Counted from the stretch's first letter, positions 54,391 through 63,242 are shown. The stretch is 64,000 nucleotides of DNA from Corynebacterium sp. MSK297 (GCF_030232885.1 NZ_JASPGD010000003.1:125312-189311); one strand, 5' to 3'. Notes: a model not told the origin generated them from the sequence alone. Numbers and translations: made by a program.

Positions 54391-55497
54391 ATGGCACCGC
54401 GATCACGGGCTGGGCTCAGCAAAGGAACTTTGGCATCGATTGCCGCCGACCTTGGCGTATCCCGAACGACGGTTTCTAACGCCTATAACCGTCCGGATCA
54501 GCTTTCTACCGCCACCCGTGAGCGCATCATGGCGGCGGCCAAAGCCCGTGGCTACCCAGGGCCGGACCCGACGGCGCGTTCGCTGCGCACCAAACATGCT
54601 GGTTCCTGGGGTGTGGTGCTGACCGAACATCTTTCCTATGCCTTCGAGGATATGGCCTCGGTGGATTTTTTGGCCGGGATTGCCGAGTCGACGCATGGCA
54701 CCGATTTTTCACTGACGTTGATTCCCGCAGGCCCGGACACGCTTGTCGACGCCAGCGCTAACGCAGCCACCGCAGCCGTGAACCAGGCCGGGGTGGACGG
54801 TTTCATTATCTATTCGGTGGCTGCGAATGATCCCTATTTGCGGGCTGCCCGCGCGCGTGGGTTGCCAGTGGTGGTGTGCGACCAGCCGACGGATTCTGGC
54901 GCGCCTTTCGTGGGCATCGATGATGATGCTGCGATCCGTCCGGCTGCCCGTGCCGTGCTGGAGGCCGGGCACCAGCGCATCGGGGTGTTATCGATCCGGT
55001 TATTCCAGCAGCGTGTTGATGGGGCAGTGGCTGCCGCCGATATTCCTGGTGCCGATATGCATGTGCAGCGCGGGCGTGTTTCCGGTGTGTTGGATGAGTG
55101 CCAGCGCGCCGGGTTGGATCCGGCGCAGATCCCGGTGATTACGCGGCACATTAATGATGCCGCGAATGCTCGGAGCGCTGCCCGTGAGATATTGGATACG
55201 CACCCGGAGCTGACCGCGATTATTTGCACCACTGATTCCATGGCGCTGGCGGTATTGGATGAGGCCCATGAGCGCGGGATTTCGGTTCCGGAACAGCTTT
55301 CTGTGACCGGTTTCGACGGTATCGCGGAAGCTCGACATGCTGGTTTGACGACGATCATTCAACCGAACAAGGCCAAGGGAGCTGCCGCTGGGCGTGTGCT
55401 GCGCGGGCTGATTGATGCTCCGGGTACTACGCCTGTGCGAAAAATATTGAGTACTTCGTTGCACGCCGGTTCCACGGTGGCCCCACCAGCTAGTTAG
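54391..55497 (+). CDS. ipsA: LacI-family regulator, IpsA-like
   Basis: The 368-residue protein starts from ATG 54391. The helix-turn-helix (TLASIAADLGVSRTTVSNAYNRP) lies at about residues 13-36, followed by the hinge and a periplasmic-binding-protein-like sugar domain. In C. glutamicum the LacI regulator beside a znu-type ABC operon and otsB is IpsA, the inositol-sensing controller of ino1 and mycothiol/phosphatidylinositol synthesis; the same neighbourhood is seen here. It is divergent from znuA with about 100 bases between them. Confidence 0.82.
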   Translation: MAPRSRAGLSKGTLASIAADLGVSRTTVSNAYNRPDQLSTATRERIMAAAKARGYPGPDPTARSLRTKHAGSWGVVLTEHLSYAFEDMASVDFLAGIAESTHGTDFSLTLIPAGPDTLVDASANAATAAVNQAGVDGFIIYSVAANDPYLRAARARGLPVVVCDQPTDSGAPFVGIDDDAAIRPAARAVLEAGHQRIGVLSIRLFQQRVDGAVAAADIPGADMHVQRGRVSGVLDECQRAGLDPAQIPVITRHINDAANARSAAREILDTHPELTAIICTTDSMALAVLDEAHERGISVPEQLSVTGFDGIAEARHAGLTTIIQPNKAKGAAAGRVLRGLIDAPGTTPVRKILSTSLHAGSTVAPPAS

Positions 55498-55581
55498 ATA
55501 ATGTGTTCTATAGAATTTGCGAAGAATCTGTAGTTATGTGAGCGGTAGAAGGCAGAATATCGACATGATGGAAAGGAGGAA

Positions 55582-55770
55582 ATGATGGCCGTTCGCCATA
55601 TCCATCTGACAGAAGAAGAAGCCGCCCGGCAATTACAGGATTTAGAGGCAAGCGTGGAAGGTGGAATCGAAGAATTTGAAGCACGTGCTTACACGTATAG
55701 CCTTTCGCCGAAAGAAGCGGGTGTGTGGGACCGGATTGAAACTTTAAGGTGGTTGCTTGGCATTGAGTAG
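55582..55770 (+). CDS. Small hypothetical protein, first of a coupled pair
   Basis: The 62-residue acidic helical protein (LTEEEAARQLQDLEASVEGGIEEFEARAYTYSLSPKEAGVW) has a strong Shine-Dalgarno GGAGG just before ATG 55582. It overlaps the next gene by 14 bases. Size, charge and coupling are like an antitoxin or adaptor, but no fold is recognised. Confidence 0.65.
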   Translation: MMAVRHIHLTEEEAARQLQDLEASVEGGIEEFEARAYTYSLSPKEAGVWDRIETLRWLLGIE

Positions 55771-56374
55771 TGCTGATGAAAAATTGTTAGAGGCTAAAGC
55801 TGATGAGCTGGCTTGGACATTGACGGATGCGCTGGAATATTTTGCTGACAATGACTTTGTTCTTGAAACCGTGATTGCGCAATCCGCACGCGGTAATTCC
55901 ATTGTTATTCAGTTCGCGCAGAAAGAAGACTTACCCAAAGTGGTGAAGTTGAAGTCTCGGGGATGGCCGGTTTTAGGCCTGGGGATGAAGATTAATTGCA
56001 CTTGGGATTCTCAAGGGAAGCATCTAGCGGTTGAGAAGTCCTCGATTCGTGTGATGCCTTATGGCAGTGATACCGAAGCACCGTTGTTTCGTGTGGAATA
56101 CGTCAAGGAACAGGATTCTCACCGCCCGAGTTCGCATATTCATGTCCATGCCCATCGTGATGAATTCACGCATCTCATGGGCTTTGCTTCCAAATTTGAT
56201 GTTGAGCGGACAAAGAAAGTACGTAATTATTTTCGGCGGGGCACACGGCTTGCAGAATTGCATTTCCCTACTGGTGGGCATCGCTTTCGGCCATGCTTGG
56301 AAGACGTCTTGGAAATGCTGCGCGTAGCAGATTGCATAAAGTTGCCGTGTCAACTGTATTTTCCTAGCTTGTGA
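55757..56374 (+). CDS. Hypothetical protein, second of a coupled pair
   Basis: The 205-residue soluble protein has a TTG start at 55757, overlapping the preceding gene; TTG 55763 is also possible. It contains a beta-rich middle and the striking stretch SHIHVHAHRDEFTH near residues 130-143, with four His/Asp that could bind a metal. FRRGTRLAELHFPTGGHRFRPCLEDVLEML follows, a block I recall from many actinobacterial hypothetical proteins. The function is unknown. Codon use is like the backbone, so the pair is probably resident. Confidence 0.65.
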   Translation: MALSSADEKLLEAKADELAWTLTDALEYFADNDFVLETVIAQSARGNSIVIQFAQKEDLPKVVKLKSRGWPVLGLGMKINCTWDSQGKHLAVEKSSIRVMPYGSDTEAPLFRVEYVKEQDSHRPSSHIHVHAHRDEFTHLMGFASKFDVERTKKVRNYFRRGTRLAELHFPTGGHRFRPCLEDVLEMLRVADCIKLPCQLYFPSL

Positions 56375-56476
56375 TCCCTTATTGAAAATTGCACCCAGCC
56401 CCAGTGCGTTCTGCTTCTTAGAATCGGGCTTTTGTAAAAAGCAGAAACCCAATCATGACTAGGAGAGTGCACATAC

Positions 56477-57499
56477 ATGCGCGCTGTAACCATCCATGCC
56501 GCCGGCGATATTCGTGTTGAAAACGTCGCCGATGCACAACTGGAAAAACCTACCGACGCCGTTATTAAAGTTGCGGCAGCGTGCGTATGCGGTTCGGATC
56601 TGTGGCCTTACCGTAGTGACGAAGAGGTAGATCCAGGTGCTCGCATGGGCCACGAATACGTTGGCCAAGTCACCGAAATCGGTGCGGATGTCCAGGATAT
56701 TCAGGTCGGGGACTGGGTTGTCGGTTCCTTTGTTGCTAGCTGCGGTAAATGCGAAATCTGCCAGGCGGGCTACCCCTCTGGCTGCTTAAACCGCGAATTT
56801 ATGGGCGGTGTTGGCACGCAGGCTGAGTATGCCCGTATTCCGCTTGCCGACGGCACCCTGGTGAAATTGCCTGCCGAACCAAATGAAGATCAGTTGCGTC
56901 ACGTTCTGGCTGCCTCGGATGTGTTGGGTACCGGCTGGTTTGGCGCGGATGTTGCTGGGGCTGGTGCAGGCAAGATTATTGGTGTGGTCGGCGACGGTGC
57001 CGTCGGCCTGTCTGCGGTCTTGGCTGCCAAGCAGATGGGTGCGGAGCGCATCGTGGTTTCTTCCCGGCATGAAAGCCGTCAGGAGCTGGCGAAGAAATTT
57101 GGTGCCACGGACATCATTCCGGAGCGCGGTGAAGAATTCGTCGAGAAGGTCAAAGAGCTCACCGACGGCGTCGGCCTGCATGGTTGCGTTGAGGCCGTGG
57201 GCACGGATGGCTCGATGAAACAAGCCATTGGTGCTACCCGTCGCGGCGGCAATGTGGGCTTCGTTGGTGTCAGTCACGGGGTAGAACTCGACGGCCAAGA
57301 GTTGTTCTTCTCGCAGGTTTCGCTGGAAGGCGGCCCGGCTCCAGTGCGGAAATACCTGCCGGAATTGGTCGAATTGATCTATGCGGGCAAGATCACACCG
57401 GGTGATGTTTTCGATAAAACTCTGTCGCTGGACGACGCTGCCGCAGGTTATTCGGCTATGGACCGTCGTGAGGCCATCAAGGTCATGCTCAAACCGTAA
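56477..57499 (+). CDS. Zinc-dependent alcohol dehydrogenase family protein
   Basis: The 340-residue medium-chain dehydrogenase/reductase has catalytic zinc ligands in CVCGSDLW and GHEYVG. The structural zinc Cys cluster is in CGKCEICQAGYPSGC, and the Rossmann nucleotide motif is VVGDGAVG near residue 175. It is probably NADP-linked; the substrate is unknown. One CTTGCCGAC word at 56843 encodes LAD in a surface loop. A TTGAAAAT stretch 80 bases upstream resembles a Zur half-site, in keeping with the zinc genes around it, but this is weak. Confidence 0.88.
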   Translation: MRAVTIHAAGDIRVENVADAQLEKPTDAVIKVAAACVCGSDLWPYRSDEEVDPGARMGHEYVGQVTEIGADVQDIQVGDWVVGSFVASCGKCEICQAGYPSGCLNREFMGGVGTQAEYARIPLADGTLVKLPAEPNEDQLRHVLAASDVLGTGWFGADVAGAGAGKIIGVVGDGAVGLSAVLAAKQMGAERIVVSSRHESRQELAKKFGATDIIPERGEEFVEKVKELTDGVGLHGCVEAVGTDGSMKQAIGATRRGGNVGFVGVSHGVELDGQELFFSQVSLEGGPAPVRKYLPELVELIYAGKITPGDVFDKTLSLDDAAAGYSAMDRREAIKVMLKP

Positions 57500-57596
57500 A
57501 CGGTGTCATTTTCATTAAGGATCTCTTGTTGAAAATATATCGGCAATGATGTTTAATGAAAATGTACTGAAAACGAGTCGGAAAGGATGTCAGACA

Positions 57597-57887
57597 ATGA
57601 CTCACGCAATCCACGAAGAGCACACCCACCAGCACGGCCCAAACTGCGGTCACGTTGCCGTCCCACACGATGATCACGTTGACTACGTGCACGATGGCCA
57701 CCTGCACCGCGAGCACGACGGCCACTGGGATGAGTGCGAAAACGACCAGCACCAGCCGCACGAGGCTCACGAGCATGAGCACGGCCCAAACTGCGGCCAC
57801 GTCGCTGTTCCGCACGATGATCACGTGGACTACATCCACGACGGTCACCGCCACGCATTCCACGATGGCCACTGGGACGAGCACTAA
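57597..57887 (+). CDS. Small His-rich protein with duplicated metal-binding unit
   Basis: The 96-residue protein has more than a quarter His, with many Asp. It consists of two near-identical units: HGPNCGHVAVPHDDHVDYVH, then DGHLHREHDGHWDE, repeated after a short acidic spacer. Each unit carries one Cys. No signal peptide is present, so it is cytoplasmic. It should bind several zinc (or nickel/copper) ions and may act as a metal store. ATG 57597 is chosen because it begins the His-rich unit, with AAGGA 12 bases upstream. TTGAAAAT and TGAAAA words precede it and recall Zur half-sites. Confidence 0.8.
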   Translation: MTHAIHEEHTHQHGPNCGHVAVPHDDHVDYVHDGHLHREHDGHWDECENDQHQPHEAHEHEHGPNCGHVAVPHDDHVDYIHDGHRHAFHDGHWDEH

Positions 57888-57894
57888 TTAAGTC

Positions 57895-58701
57895 CTAAGC
57901 GAGATACCTGCCACGCCGGGCCGCCAGGTCCTGCAATACTTGCGCCACCTCGTCAATATCTGTGACCCGGTGGCCCGCGCAGGTATCGCCCTGCCCGACC
58001 TTGATGCCCACATCATCGGGTCCGAGCACGGCGAAAGCATGTTCATCTGTGGCATCGTCGCCGATGAACACCACGGCATCTGCTTGCACACGCTGTTTTT
58101 CGCGTTGCAGCCAGGTGCCTTTCGTGATTTCTAGGGCAGAAAATTCCACCAAATTCTTTCCGGGTGTCACGGGGAACCCGCGCGCATCGACCTGATGGGC
58201 GCGCGCCAAGATTTCCTGTGCGGCGTCTGGATCCTCAGCGGCCAGGGGAGCGACGTGAAAAACCTGTTGGAATGGTTTACTTTCCACATAGGTGCCGGGG
58301 TGTTGCGCTGCAATGGCCTCGAGTTCGGCGCCGATCGTTAATAAAAAGTTATTCTGTCCCTCCGTTAATTCCACCGTGGCGCCGTCACGGTCTTCGGCAC
58401 CGTGCGAGCCAACCATCATCACCGGCGCCTGCAGTGGACACACCCGCTGCAAACCGGCCACATGCCGGCCCGATAGCACCCCGACGGTGGTGCCTGGCAT
58501 TTCTGCTAGCTCCCGCAGTGCCGCCGCGGAATCCGGGTGGGCGCGTACCGCATAGGGATCTGGATCAAAACCTGCCAGTGTGCCATCAAAATCGGACACA
58601 ACCAGCAGGCGTGCGCTTTCCACGGCAGCAAGAAATGCCGGGTGACTGGCCAAAGCGTGCCTGTTTAGAGCAGGATCGGTTGCGGAATCTGGGGTATTCA
58701 T
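57895..58701 (-). CDS. otsB: Trehalose-6-phosphate phosphatase
   Basis: The 268-residue HAD-superfamily phosphatase makes trehalose from trehalose-6-phosphate. The nucleophile motif is SDFDGTL (Asp37, Asp39), followed by LSGRH, and motif III/IV appears as KGTWLQREK and FIGDDATDEHAF. The start at 58701 (MNTPDSATDP) is chosen over a longer frame whose first 60 codons look non-coding. It is part of an otsA-lipoprotein-otsB unit like that of C. glutamicum. Confidence 0.93.
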   Translation of the reverse strand: MNTPDSATDPALNRHALASHPAFLAAVESARLLVVSDFDGTLAGFDPDPYAVRAHPDSAAALRELAEMPGTTVGVLSGRHVAGLQRVCPLQAPVMMVGSHGAEDRDGATVELTEGQNNFLLTIGAELEAIAAQHPGTYVESKPFQQVFHVAPLAAEDPDAAQEILARAHQVDARGFPVTPGKNLVEFSALEITKGTWLQREKQRVQADAVVFIGDDATDEHAFAVLGPDDVGIKVGQGDTCAGHRVTDIDEVAQVLQDLAARRGRYLA

Positions 58702-58831
58702 GTCCCAAATATTAGCCGCTGAAAATATTAGCCGTGATGCTGGCGATGGCAGCACGAGAAACCGCAAAACTTGCCCGCTCGGGCGTGAGCATCGGCCGCG
58801 CTGGGGACGTGGTGCTGTGCAGAACTTGCTG

Positions 58832-59326
58832 CTATAGCGAGAACATACGCAACGCTGGTGAATCGATCGGTTGGCCGTCGTCAAGCTGCAGCACTAGCTC
58901 GCCGCGCGCGTCGAACTGCAGAGCAAACCGGTTGCCAGAGGCCAACAGATCCGAAATATGGCTATGCACCCAGGCTTTGGTGCCGGTGCATTCGGTGTCG
59001 GATTCGTCGATAATGACCTCGTTAAGCAGCACGAAACTGGCAGCACCGGCGGGCGCGGAGTTGCCGGATTCACCGCTAAAAATCACCTGTGCCTGCAACG
59101 GGGCGCACCCGGTGTAGCCTGCCATGCTGTTTTGGCTGAAACCCAGCCGTGGCACGCCTGCTAAATCCGCGGGCACTTCGGTGGGATCGTCCGGGGCAGA
59201 GTAGATGTGGGTGATCTGCCATGTGGAATCCAGTAGCGAGCCGGTGGATTCATCGGCGCACGCGGCTAGGCTGGTGGTGGCGGCCGCGAGAGACACCAAT
59301 GCTGTTGCTTGCCGACGCCCGATCAT
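58832..59326 (-). CDS. Lipoprotein between otsA and otsB (META/HslJ-like)
   Basis: The 164-residue protein has a lipobox LAAC at about residues 19-22. The mature part is a compact beta domain with STWQITHIY, LGFSQNSMAGYTGCAPL and a closing QFDARGELVLQ, the pattern of META/HslJ-type domains. The ATG overlaps the otsA stop by ATGA. The CGTCGGCAAGC word (reverse, 59307-59317) lies in its signal peptide coding sequence. It corresponds in position to the C. glutamicum gene between otsA and otsB. Role unknown. Confidence 0.8.
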   Translation of the reverse strand: MIGRRQATALVSLAAATTSLAACADESTGSLLDSTWQITHIYSAPDDPTEVPADLAGVPRLGFSQNSMAGYTGCAPLQAQVIFSGESGNSAPAGAASFVLLNEVIIDESDTECTGTKAWVHSHISDLLASGNRFALQFDARGELVLQLDDGQPIDSPALRMFSL

Positions 59327-60822
59327 GCGAATTCATCCAAACTTGTGAGAAACGTCTGTGCCCAGCGGGCCACGTCGTATTCCAATACGTGTTCATGCAT
59401 GTGCTGCATGCGGTCGCGCATCCGTTCTGGGTGTTCCCGCAACCCGGTTGCTGCGGTCACCATCGCGGTCTTGATTGATTCCATATCAAAAGGGTTGCAC
59501 AGAACCGCCTGCTGCAATTCTTGCGCTGCGCCGGCGAATTCGGAGAGCACGAGCGCGCCGGAGCCGTCGTCGTGGCAGGCGACGTATTCCTTGGCCACCA
59601 GGTTCATGCCATCTTTGAAAGGCGTGACCACCATGACGTCCGCTAATTGGTAATACAGTTGCAGCGTGTGCTTGGGCAGGCTGGTGTGCTGATAATGCAC
59701 CACGGGGTGGCCCAGGGTGGAAAACCGCCCGTTGATGCGGCCGACGGTTTCTTCTACTACCGAGCGCGTTCTGCGGTAGTGCTCAATTCGTTCCCGCGAT
59801 GGGGTAGCCAGCTGCACGAATGACACGTCGCTGGGGGAAAACGCACCGGATTCAAGTAGTTCTTCGAAAGCTCGGAGCCGTTCGACGATACCCTTGGTGT
59901 AATCCAGCCGGTCCACACCCAAAAACACCACCCGCGGGTTGCCGAGTTCCGCCCGCAGTCGCGCGATTTCGTGTTCATCACCTGCGCTGCGCTTGGCTTG
60001 GGCACCAGAATCCAGCGAGATGGGGAAGGCCGCAACGCCGACCTCACGGGAATCGGGGGTGGTGATGCGTGCGGTGATTTCGCGCAGGCTGGCACTACCT
60101 CCGGTCACCGTATGGTCAGTGTGGTCTGTGGGTCCTTTAGTGTCTGCAGCGCCATAACCGGCGTCGACAAGCTGGACAAAGTGGTTGGCGTCAGATACCA
60201 ATTGGAAGCCCACCACGTCCGCGCCTAAAAGCCCGCGGATGATTTCGTGGCGCCAGGGTAGTTGCCGGAAAATATCCGGGTGTGGGAAGGGGATGTGGGC
60301 GAAAAACCCGATACGCACATCGGGGCGTAGTTGCCGCAAAATTCCGGGAACCAGCTGCAGCTGGTAGTCCTGCACCCATACGGTGGCACCTGGGGCGGCG
60401 ACTACCGCGGCGTGCTCAGCGAAGCGCGTGTTGACATCCCGGTATGCCGCCCACCATTCGCGGTGGTAGGCCGGTGGAACGATCAGGTCGTGGTACAGCG
60501 GCCACAGGGTGGCGTTGGAAAATCCTTCATAAAAGGCGGTGAAGTCGTATTCGGACAGCGTAACGGGGTAGAGCAGCGCGCCGGCGTCGTTGTGGAATGG
60601 TTCCGGGGCGGCATCGGCGATGCCCGGCCAGCCGATCCAGCAGCCTTGCCGGGCTTCCAAAATGGGCGAGAGCGCAGAAACTAACCCGCCGGGCGAGGCT
60701 TTCCATTCTGTGCTGCCGTCGTGGGCGGTGACGAGATCAACCGGCAGGCGGTTGGCGACCACCACGAAATCATGCTCACCGGCCCCACGTCCGGTGCCAC
60801 CGACATTTCGTCCGGCATTCAC
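59323..60822 (-). CDS. otsA: Alpha,alpha-trehalose-phosphate synthase
   Basis: The 499-residue GT20 enzyme joins UDP-glucose and glucose-6-phosphate. Motifs include VVANRLPVDL near the start, the SPGGLVSAL loop, WVQDYQLQLVP, FLGVDRLDYTKGI and the donor-binding DGMNLVAKEYVACHDD. A short insert with Asp/Thr (about 227-245) lies in the acceptor domain. Trehalose serves osmoprotection and, in corynebacteria, mycolate carriers. It is coupled to the lipoprotein gene downstream. Confidence 0.94.
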   Translation of the reverse strand: MNAGRNVGGTGRGAGEHDFVVVANRLPVDLVTAHDGSTEWKASPGGLVSALSPILEARQGCWIGWPGIADAAPEPFHNDAGALLYPVTLSEYDFTAFYEGFSNATLWPLYHDLIVPPAYHREWWAAYRDVNTRFAEHAAVVAAPGATVWVQDYQLQLVPGILRQLRPDVRIGFFAHIPFPHPDIFRQLPWRHEIIRGLLGADVVGFQLVSDANHFVQLVDAGYGAADTKGPTDHTDHTVTGGSASLREITARITTPDSREVGVAAFPISLDSGAQAKRSAGDEHEIARLRAELGNPRVVFLGVDRLDYTKGIVERLRAFEELLESGAFSPSDVSFVQLATPSRERIEHYRRTRSVVEETVGRINGRFSTLGHPVVHYQHTSLPKHTLQLYYQLADVMVVTPFKDGMNLVAKEYVACHDDGSGALVLSEFAGAAQELQQAVLCNPFDMESIKTAMVTAATGLREHPERMRDRMQHMHEHVLEYDVARWAQTFLTSLDEFA

Positions 60823-60876
60823 CGTGCTACCTCACTCACCGTTTACCTCGACCGCTATCTGGAAACCACAGCAGGT

Positions 60877-61299
60877 TTATTCGGTTGATTTCTTCGCCGT
60901 GGATTTCTTGGTGGCCTTCTTGCTGGTCTTTTTCGCAGACTTCTTCGCGGTCTTCTTAGTCGACTTTTTGGATGCTTTCTTAGCCGTCTTCTTTGTCGAT
61001 TTTTTGCTGGACTTCTTGGTGGCTTTCTTCGAGGCCTTCTTGGAAGTCTTTTTGGTGGTCTTTTTCGCAACGCCGGATCCGTCGTCAGCATCGCCAGCTG
61101 GCTGTGGGTTTTGTTCGGCGGCCACCCTGGAGTGCACCAGGCCGTCTGGTTCTACGCCCAGCATGGACATGAGGGTCACGCCATCCATGAAGTCTTCGGC
61201 GTAGGTGGCAACGATGCGTCGTGCAGCAGACGCGGTTTGCTCCTCGACTGCCTCTTCTTGCTCTACGTCGGGATGCTTGTCAGTGACCTTTGGTGGCAT
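60877..61299 (-). CDS. Histone-like protein with Lys-Lys repeat tail
   Basis: The 140-residue protein's first 75 residues form a small helical domain (EEQTASAARRIVATYAEDFMDGVTLMSMLG). The last 65 are almost only KK, A, S and T in TKKxSKK steps, as in histone H1 or the HupB tail of actinobacteria. It should bind DNA or RNA. A homologue sits between otsA and thrE in C. glutamicum as I recall. Repeats at DNA level make length changes likely. Confidence 0.78.
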   Translation of the reverse strand: MPPKVTDKHPDVEQEEAVEEQTASAARRIVATYAEDFMDGVTLMSMLGVEPDGLVHSRVAAEQNPQPAGDADDGSGVAKKTTKKTSKKASKKATKKSSKKSTKKTAKKASKKSTKKTAKKSAKKTSKKATKKSTAKKSTE

Positions 61300-61377
61300 G
61301 GAGTGCTTCCTCCTGGAGCGGTGTCATTTCGGGTGTGCGGTGCGTATTGCCTACAGCTGCGCCATTCTACGCTATAT

Positions 61378-62958
61378 TTAGTTGCTTTTGCGCCGTGAGG
61401 GCTGGGTGTGTGTGGTGTCTTGCGTCTGGTTTTCGGGGGCGCTTGCCGACGCCCGCCCGTGTTTGTGGTTGCTGCTGGTGCGCGGGATGCGGCGGGCTGC
61501 GGAACTACCTTTGGCGGCTGCTCTGGCGGCTTGGCGGTAGGAGAACCGGCCTGCGCGTTGCAGGGCCGTGTAGGCGCGGTAGGAGCGTGGGCGGCGTAGG
61601 TTACGGGCGACTTTTTCGCCGAAGACCACGCCTGCGGCTAGGGAAGCAGAAATGGCGATGGCGCCGCCGGCGTTGGAAAAACCGACGATGGCTTGTTCGT
61701 TGAGCATCGCGTACATGCCGCGGTAGAGCATCAGGCCCGGAAGCATCGGGGTATAACCACACACGGCGACGATCAGTGGTGGGATTTCATAGCGACGAGC
61801 CAGCAGGCCACCGGCCAGGCCGATGATGCCTGCGGTAACGCCCGAGGCCAGCACGACGCCTGCGCCCAGTGGCACCATGATGCCGTAGTAGAAGATCATG
61901 CCAGCACCGGCGGTGGCACCGGCGACTGCCACAGCGGAGCGACGCGCCTGGCAGGCGAAGGCGAAACCTGCCGAGGCCAGCGCACCGAGTACGATGCGCA
62001 GCGGAATTTCGTGTGCGTTGGGCGGGCTGGTGTGTTCGAGTGGGGGCAGTTGCCAGCCGACGAGGATGGCGAATTGAATGCCTAAGGCCACGCCACCGAC
62101 GATGGCGCCGGTCATCAGAATGGCTTCGAATAAGCGCGCTGCCGAGGAGACCGGAGCGCCGGTGATGCCATCGACAAAGCACTGCACCAGCGTCAAGCCC
62201 GCGACCAGCACGATGATGCCGGAGGCAATCAGGTATGACGGTGAGAATGTCCAGCCGATAGTGCCAGCGAAGGTATAAAAGCCAGCTGCGGGCACCGTGG
62301 CGATGAACCCGCCGACCACGTTTTGGTAAAACGCCGGAAGGCGGAACTTCGACAGCCAGGAATTCGTCGCCATGATCGCGAACGAAATGATGAATGCCAG
62401 GATTCCCACTCCGGCATCGCCGCCGAGCATGACGGAGACACCACCGCCCAGCATGCCCCAGCCGACGTTGACCATCTTCGGTGAGTGTGGCGGAACCTCG
62501 GCCATGATGTCGTCGAGGATTTGTTCGGCGCGTTCTGGTGGTGTGGCACCATTCTGGATGGAACGAATCAGCCGGTCCACCGCGGTGAGTTTGGAGAAAT
62601 CGACCGTCAGGTCAGGGGCAACGCGGAAGACGTTAACTGGGATGCGCTCGTTGATGGTGCCGATATTGGCGTGGATGGTGATGGTTTTTGTGGTGATATC
62701 TACGTGTGCCTGGTACAGGCCGTAGGCGCTTAACACGGAGTGGATCTGTGCGCGCACGTCGGAGTTGGAGTTGCCGGAGGAGATGAGGATTTCGCCGATG
62801 CGGGCGGCGATTTCCATGACTCCGGTAAGGTGCGCCGGATTAGTGAGGTCCACCGGCGCCAGTGGTGACGGTGGCGGTGCGGCCTTGGCGGCGTCGACCG
62901 TGGAAATATTGGCACCGGTGCCCCGCAGGTTCGTTTTCAGGTTATTCAACCAAGACAC
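61378..62958 (-). CDS. thrE: Threonine/serine exporter ThrE
   Basis: The 526-residue membrane exporter of the ThrE family carries L-threonine and L-serine out. A hydrophilic N-terminal domain (about 1-150, ending PPHSPKMVNVGWGML) resembles a hydrolase-like part. About ten membrane segments follow up to residue 440, then a basic Arg/Ala-rich tail. The family words GGFIATVPAAGFYTFAG and MLPGLMLYRGMYAML are present. It lies next to the Lys-rich protein and otsA, as in C. glutamicum. A CGTCGGCAAGC word (61441-61451 reversed) encodes ASAS in its tail. Confidence 0.93.
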   Translation of the reverse strand: MSWLNNLKTNLRGTGANISTVDAAKAAPPPSPLAPVDLTNPAHLTGVMEIAARIGEILISSGNSNSDVRAQIHSVLSAYGLYQAHVDITTKTITIHANIGTINERIPVNVFRVAPDLTVDFSKLTAVDRLIRSIQNGATPPERAEQILDDIMAEVPPHSPKMVNVGWGMLGGGVSVMLGGDAGVGILAFIISFAIMATNSWLSKFRLPAFYQNVVGGFIATVPAAGFYTFAGTIGWTFSPSYLIASGIIVLVAGLTLVQCFVDGITGAPVSSAARLFEAILMTGAIVGGVALGIQFAILVGWQLPPLEHTSPPNAHEIPLRIVLGALASAGFAFACQARRSAVAVAGATAGAGMIFYYGIMVPLGAGVVLASGVTAGIIGLAGGLLARRYEIPPLIVAVCGYTPMLPGLMLYRGMYAMLNEQAIVGFSNAGGAIAISASLAAGVVFGEKVARNLRRPRSYRAYTALQRAGRFSYRQAARAAAKGSSAARRIPRTSSNHKHGRASASAPENQTQDTTHTQPSRRKSN

Positions 62959-63169
62959 AGTGGCTCTACCTCATATCGCGTGGCTAGGAATGGTCGTTGC
63001 AGTCCGTGGGGATTTTACATGGTGGTACTGGAGCTTATCTGCAGATATATCACGGGGAAACTGGTGATTTTTTTGTTTCGAGAGTCTAAGCTAGACTGTC
63101 AGCGTGCTCCGAATATGAACGGACGGTAACAAAAGATTGTCTTTTGTCTACGGTACACGGGTGCACGGT
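62959..63169. other. Intergenic, promoter region of tRNA-Thr; nothing else recognised
   Basis: About 210 bases between thrE and the tRNA. No ORF is supportable. The region 63065-63115 is AT-rich and presumably holds the tRNA promoter. Confidence 0.4.
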
Positions 63170-63242
63170 GCTGGAGTGGCGCAATTGGTAGCGCAACGCA
63201 CTTGTAATGCGTCGGTTGCGAGTTCGAGTCTCGTCTCCAGCT
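63170..63242 (+). tRNA. tRNA-Thr (TGT anticodon)
   Basis: The cloverleaf folds fully. The acceptor stem is GCTGGAG/CTCCAGC with discriminator T. The D arm contains GGCGCAATTGGTAGCGC. The anticodon stem ACGCA/TGCGT has loop CTTGTAA with anticodon TGT (reads ACA). The T arm has TTCGAGTC. No CCA is encoded. It is 73 bases long with no intron. Confidence 0.95.

Noticed and set aside
60855-61091. A short Arg/Pro/Lys-rich frame in the histone-like gene
   Set aside because: It is a shifted-frame reading of the KK-repeat DNA.
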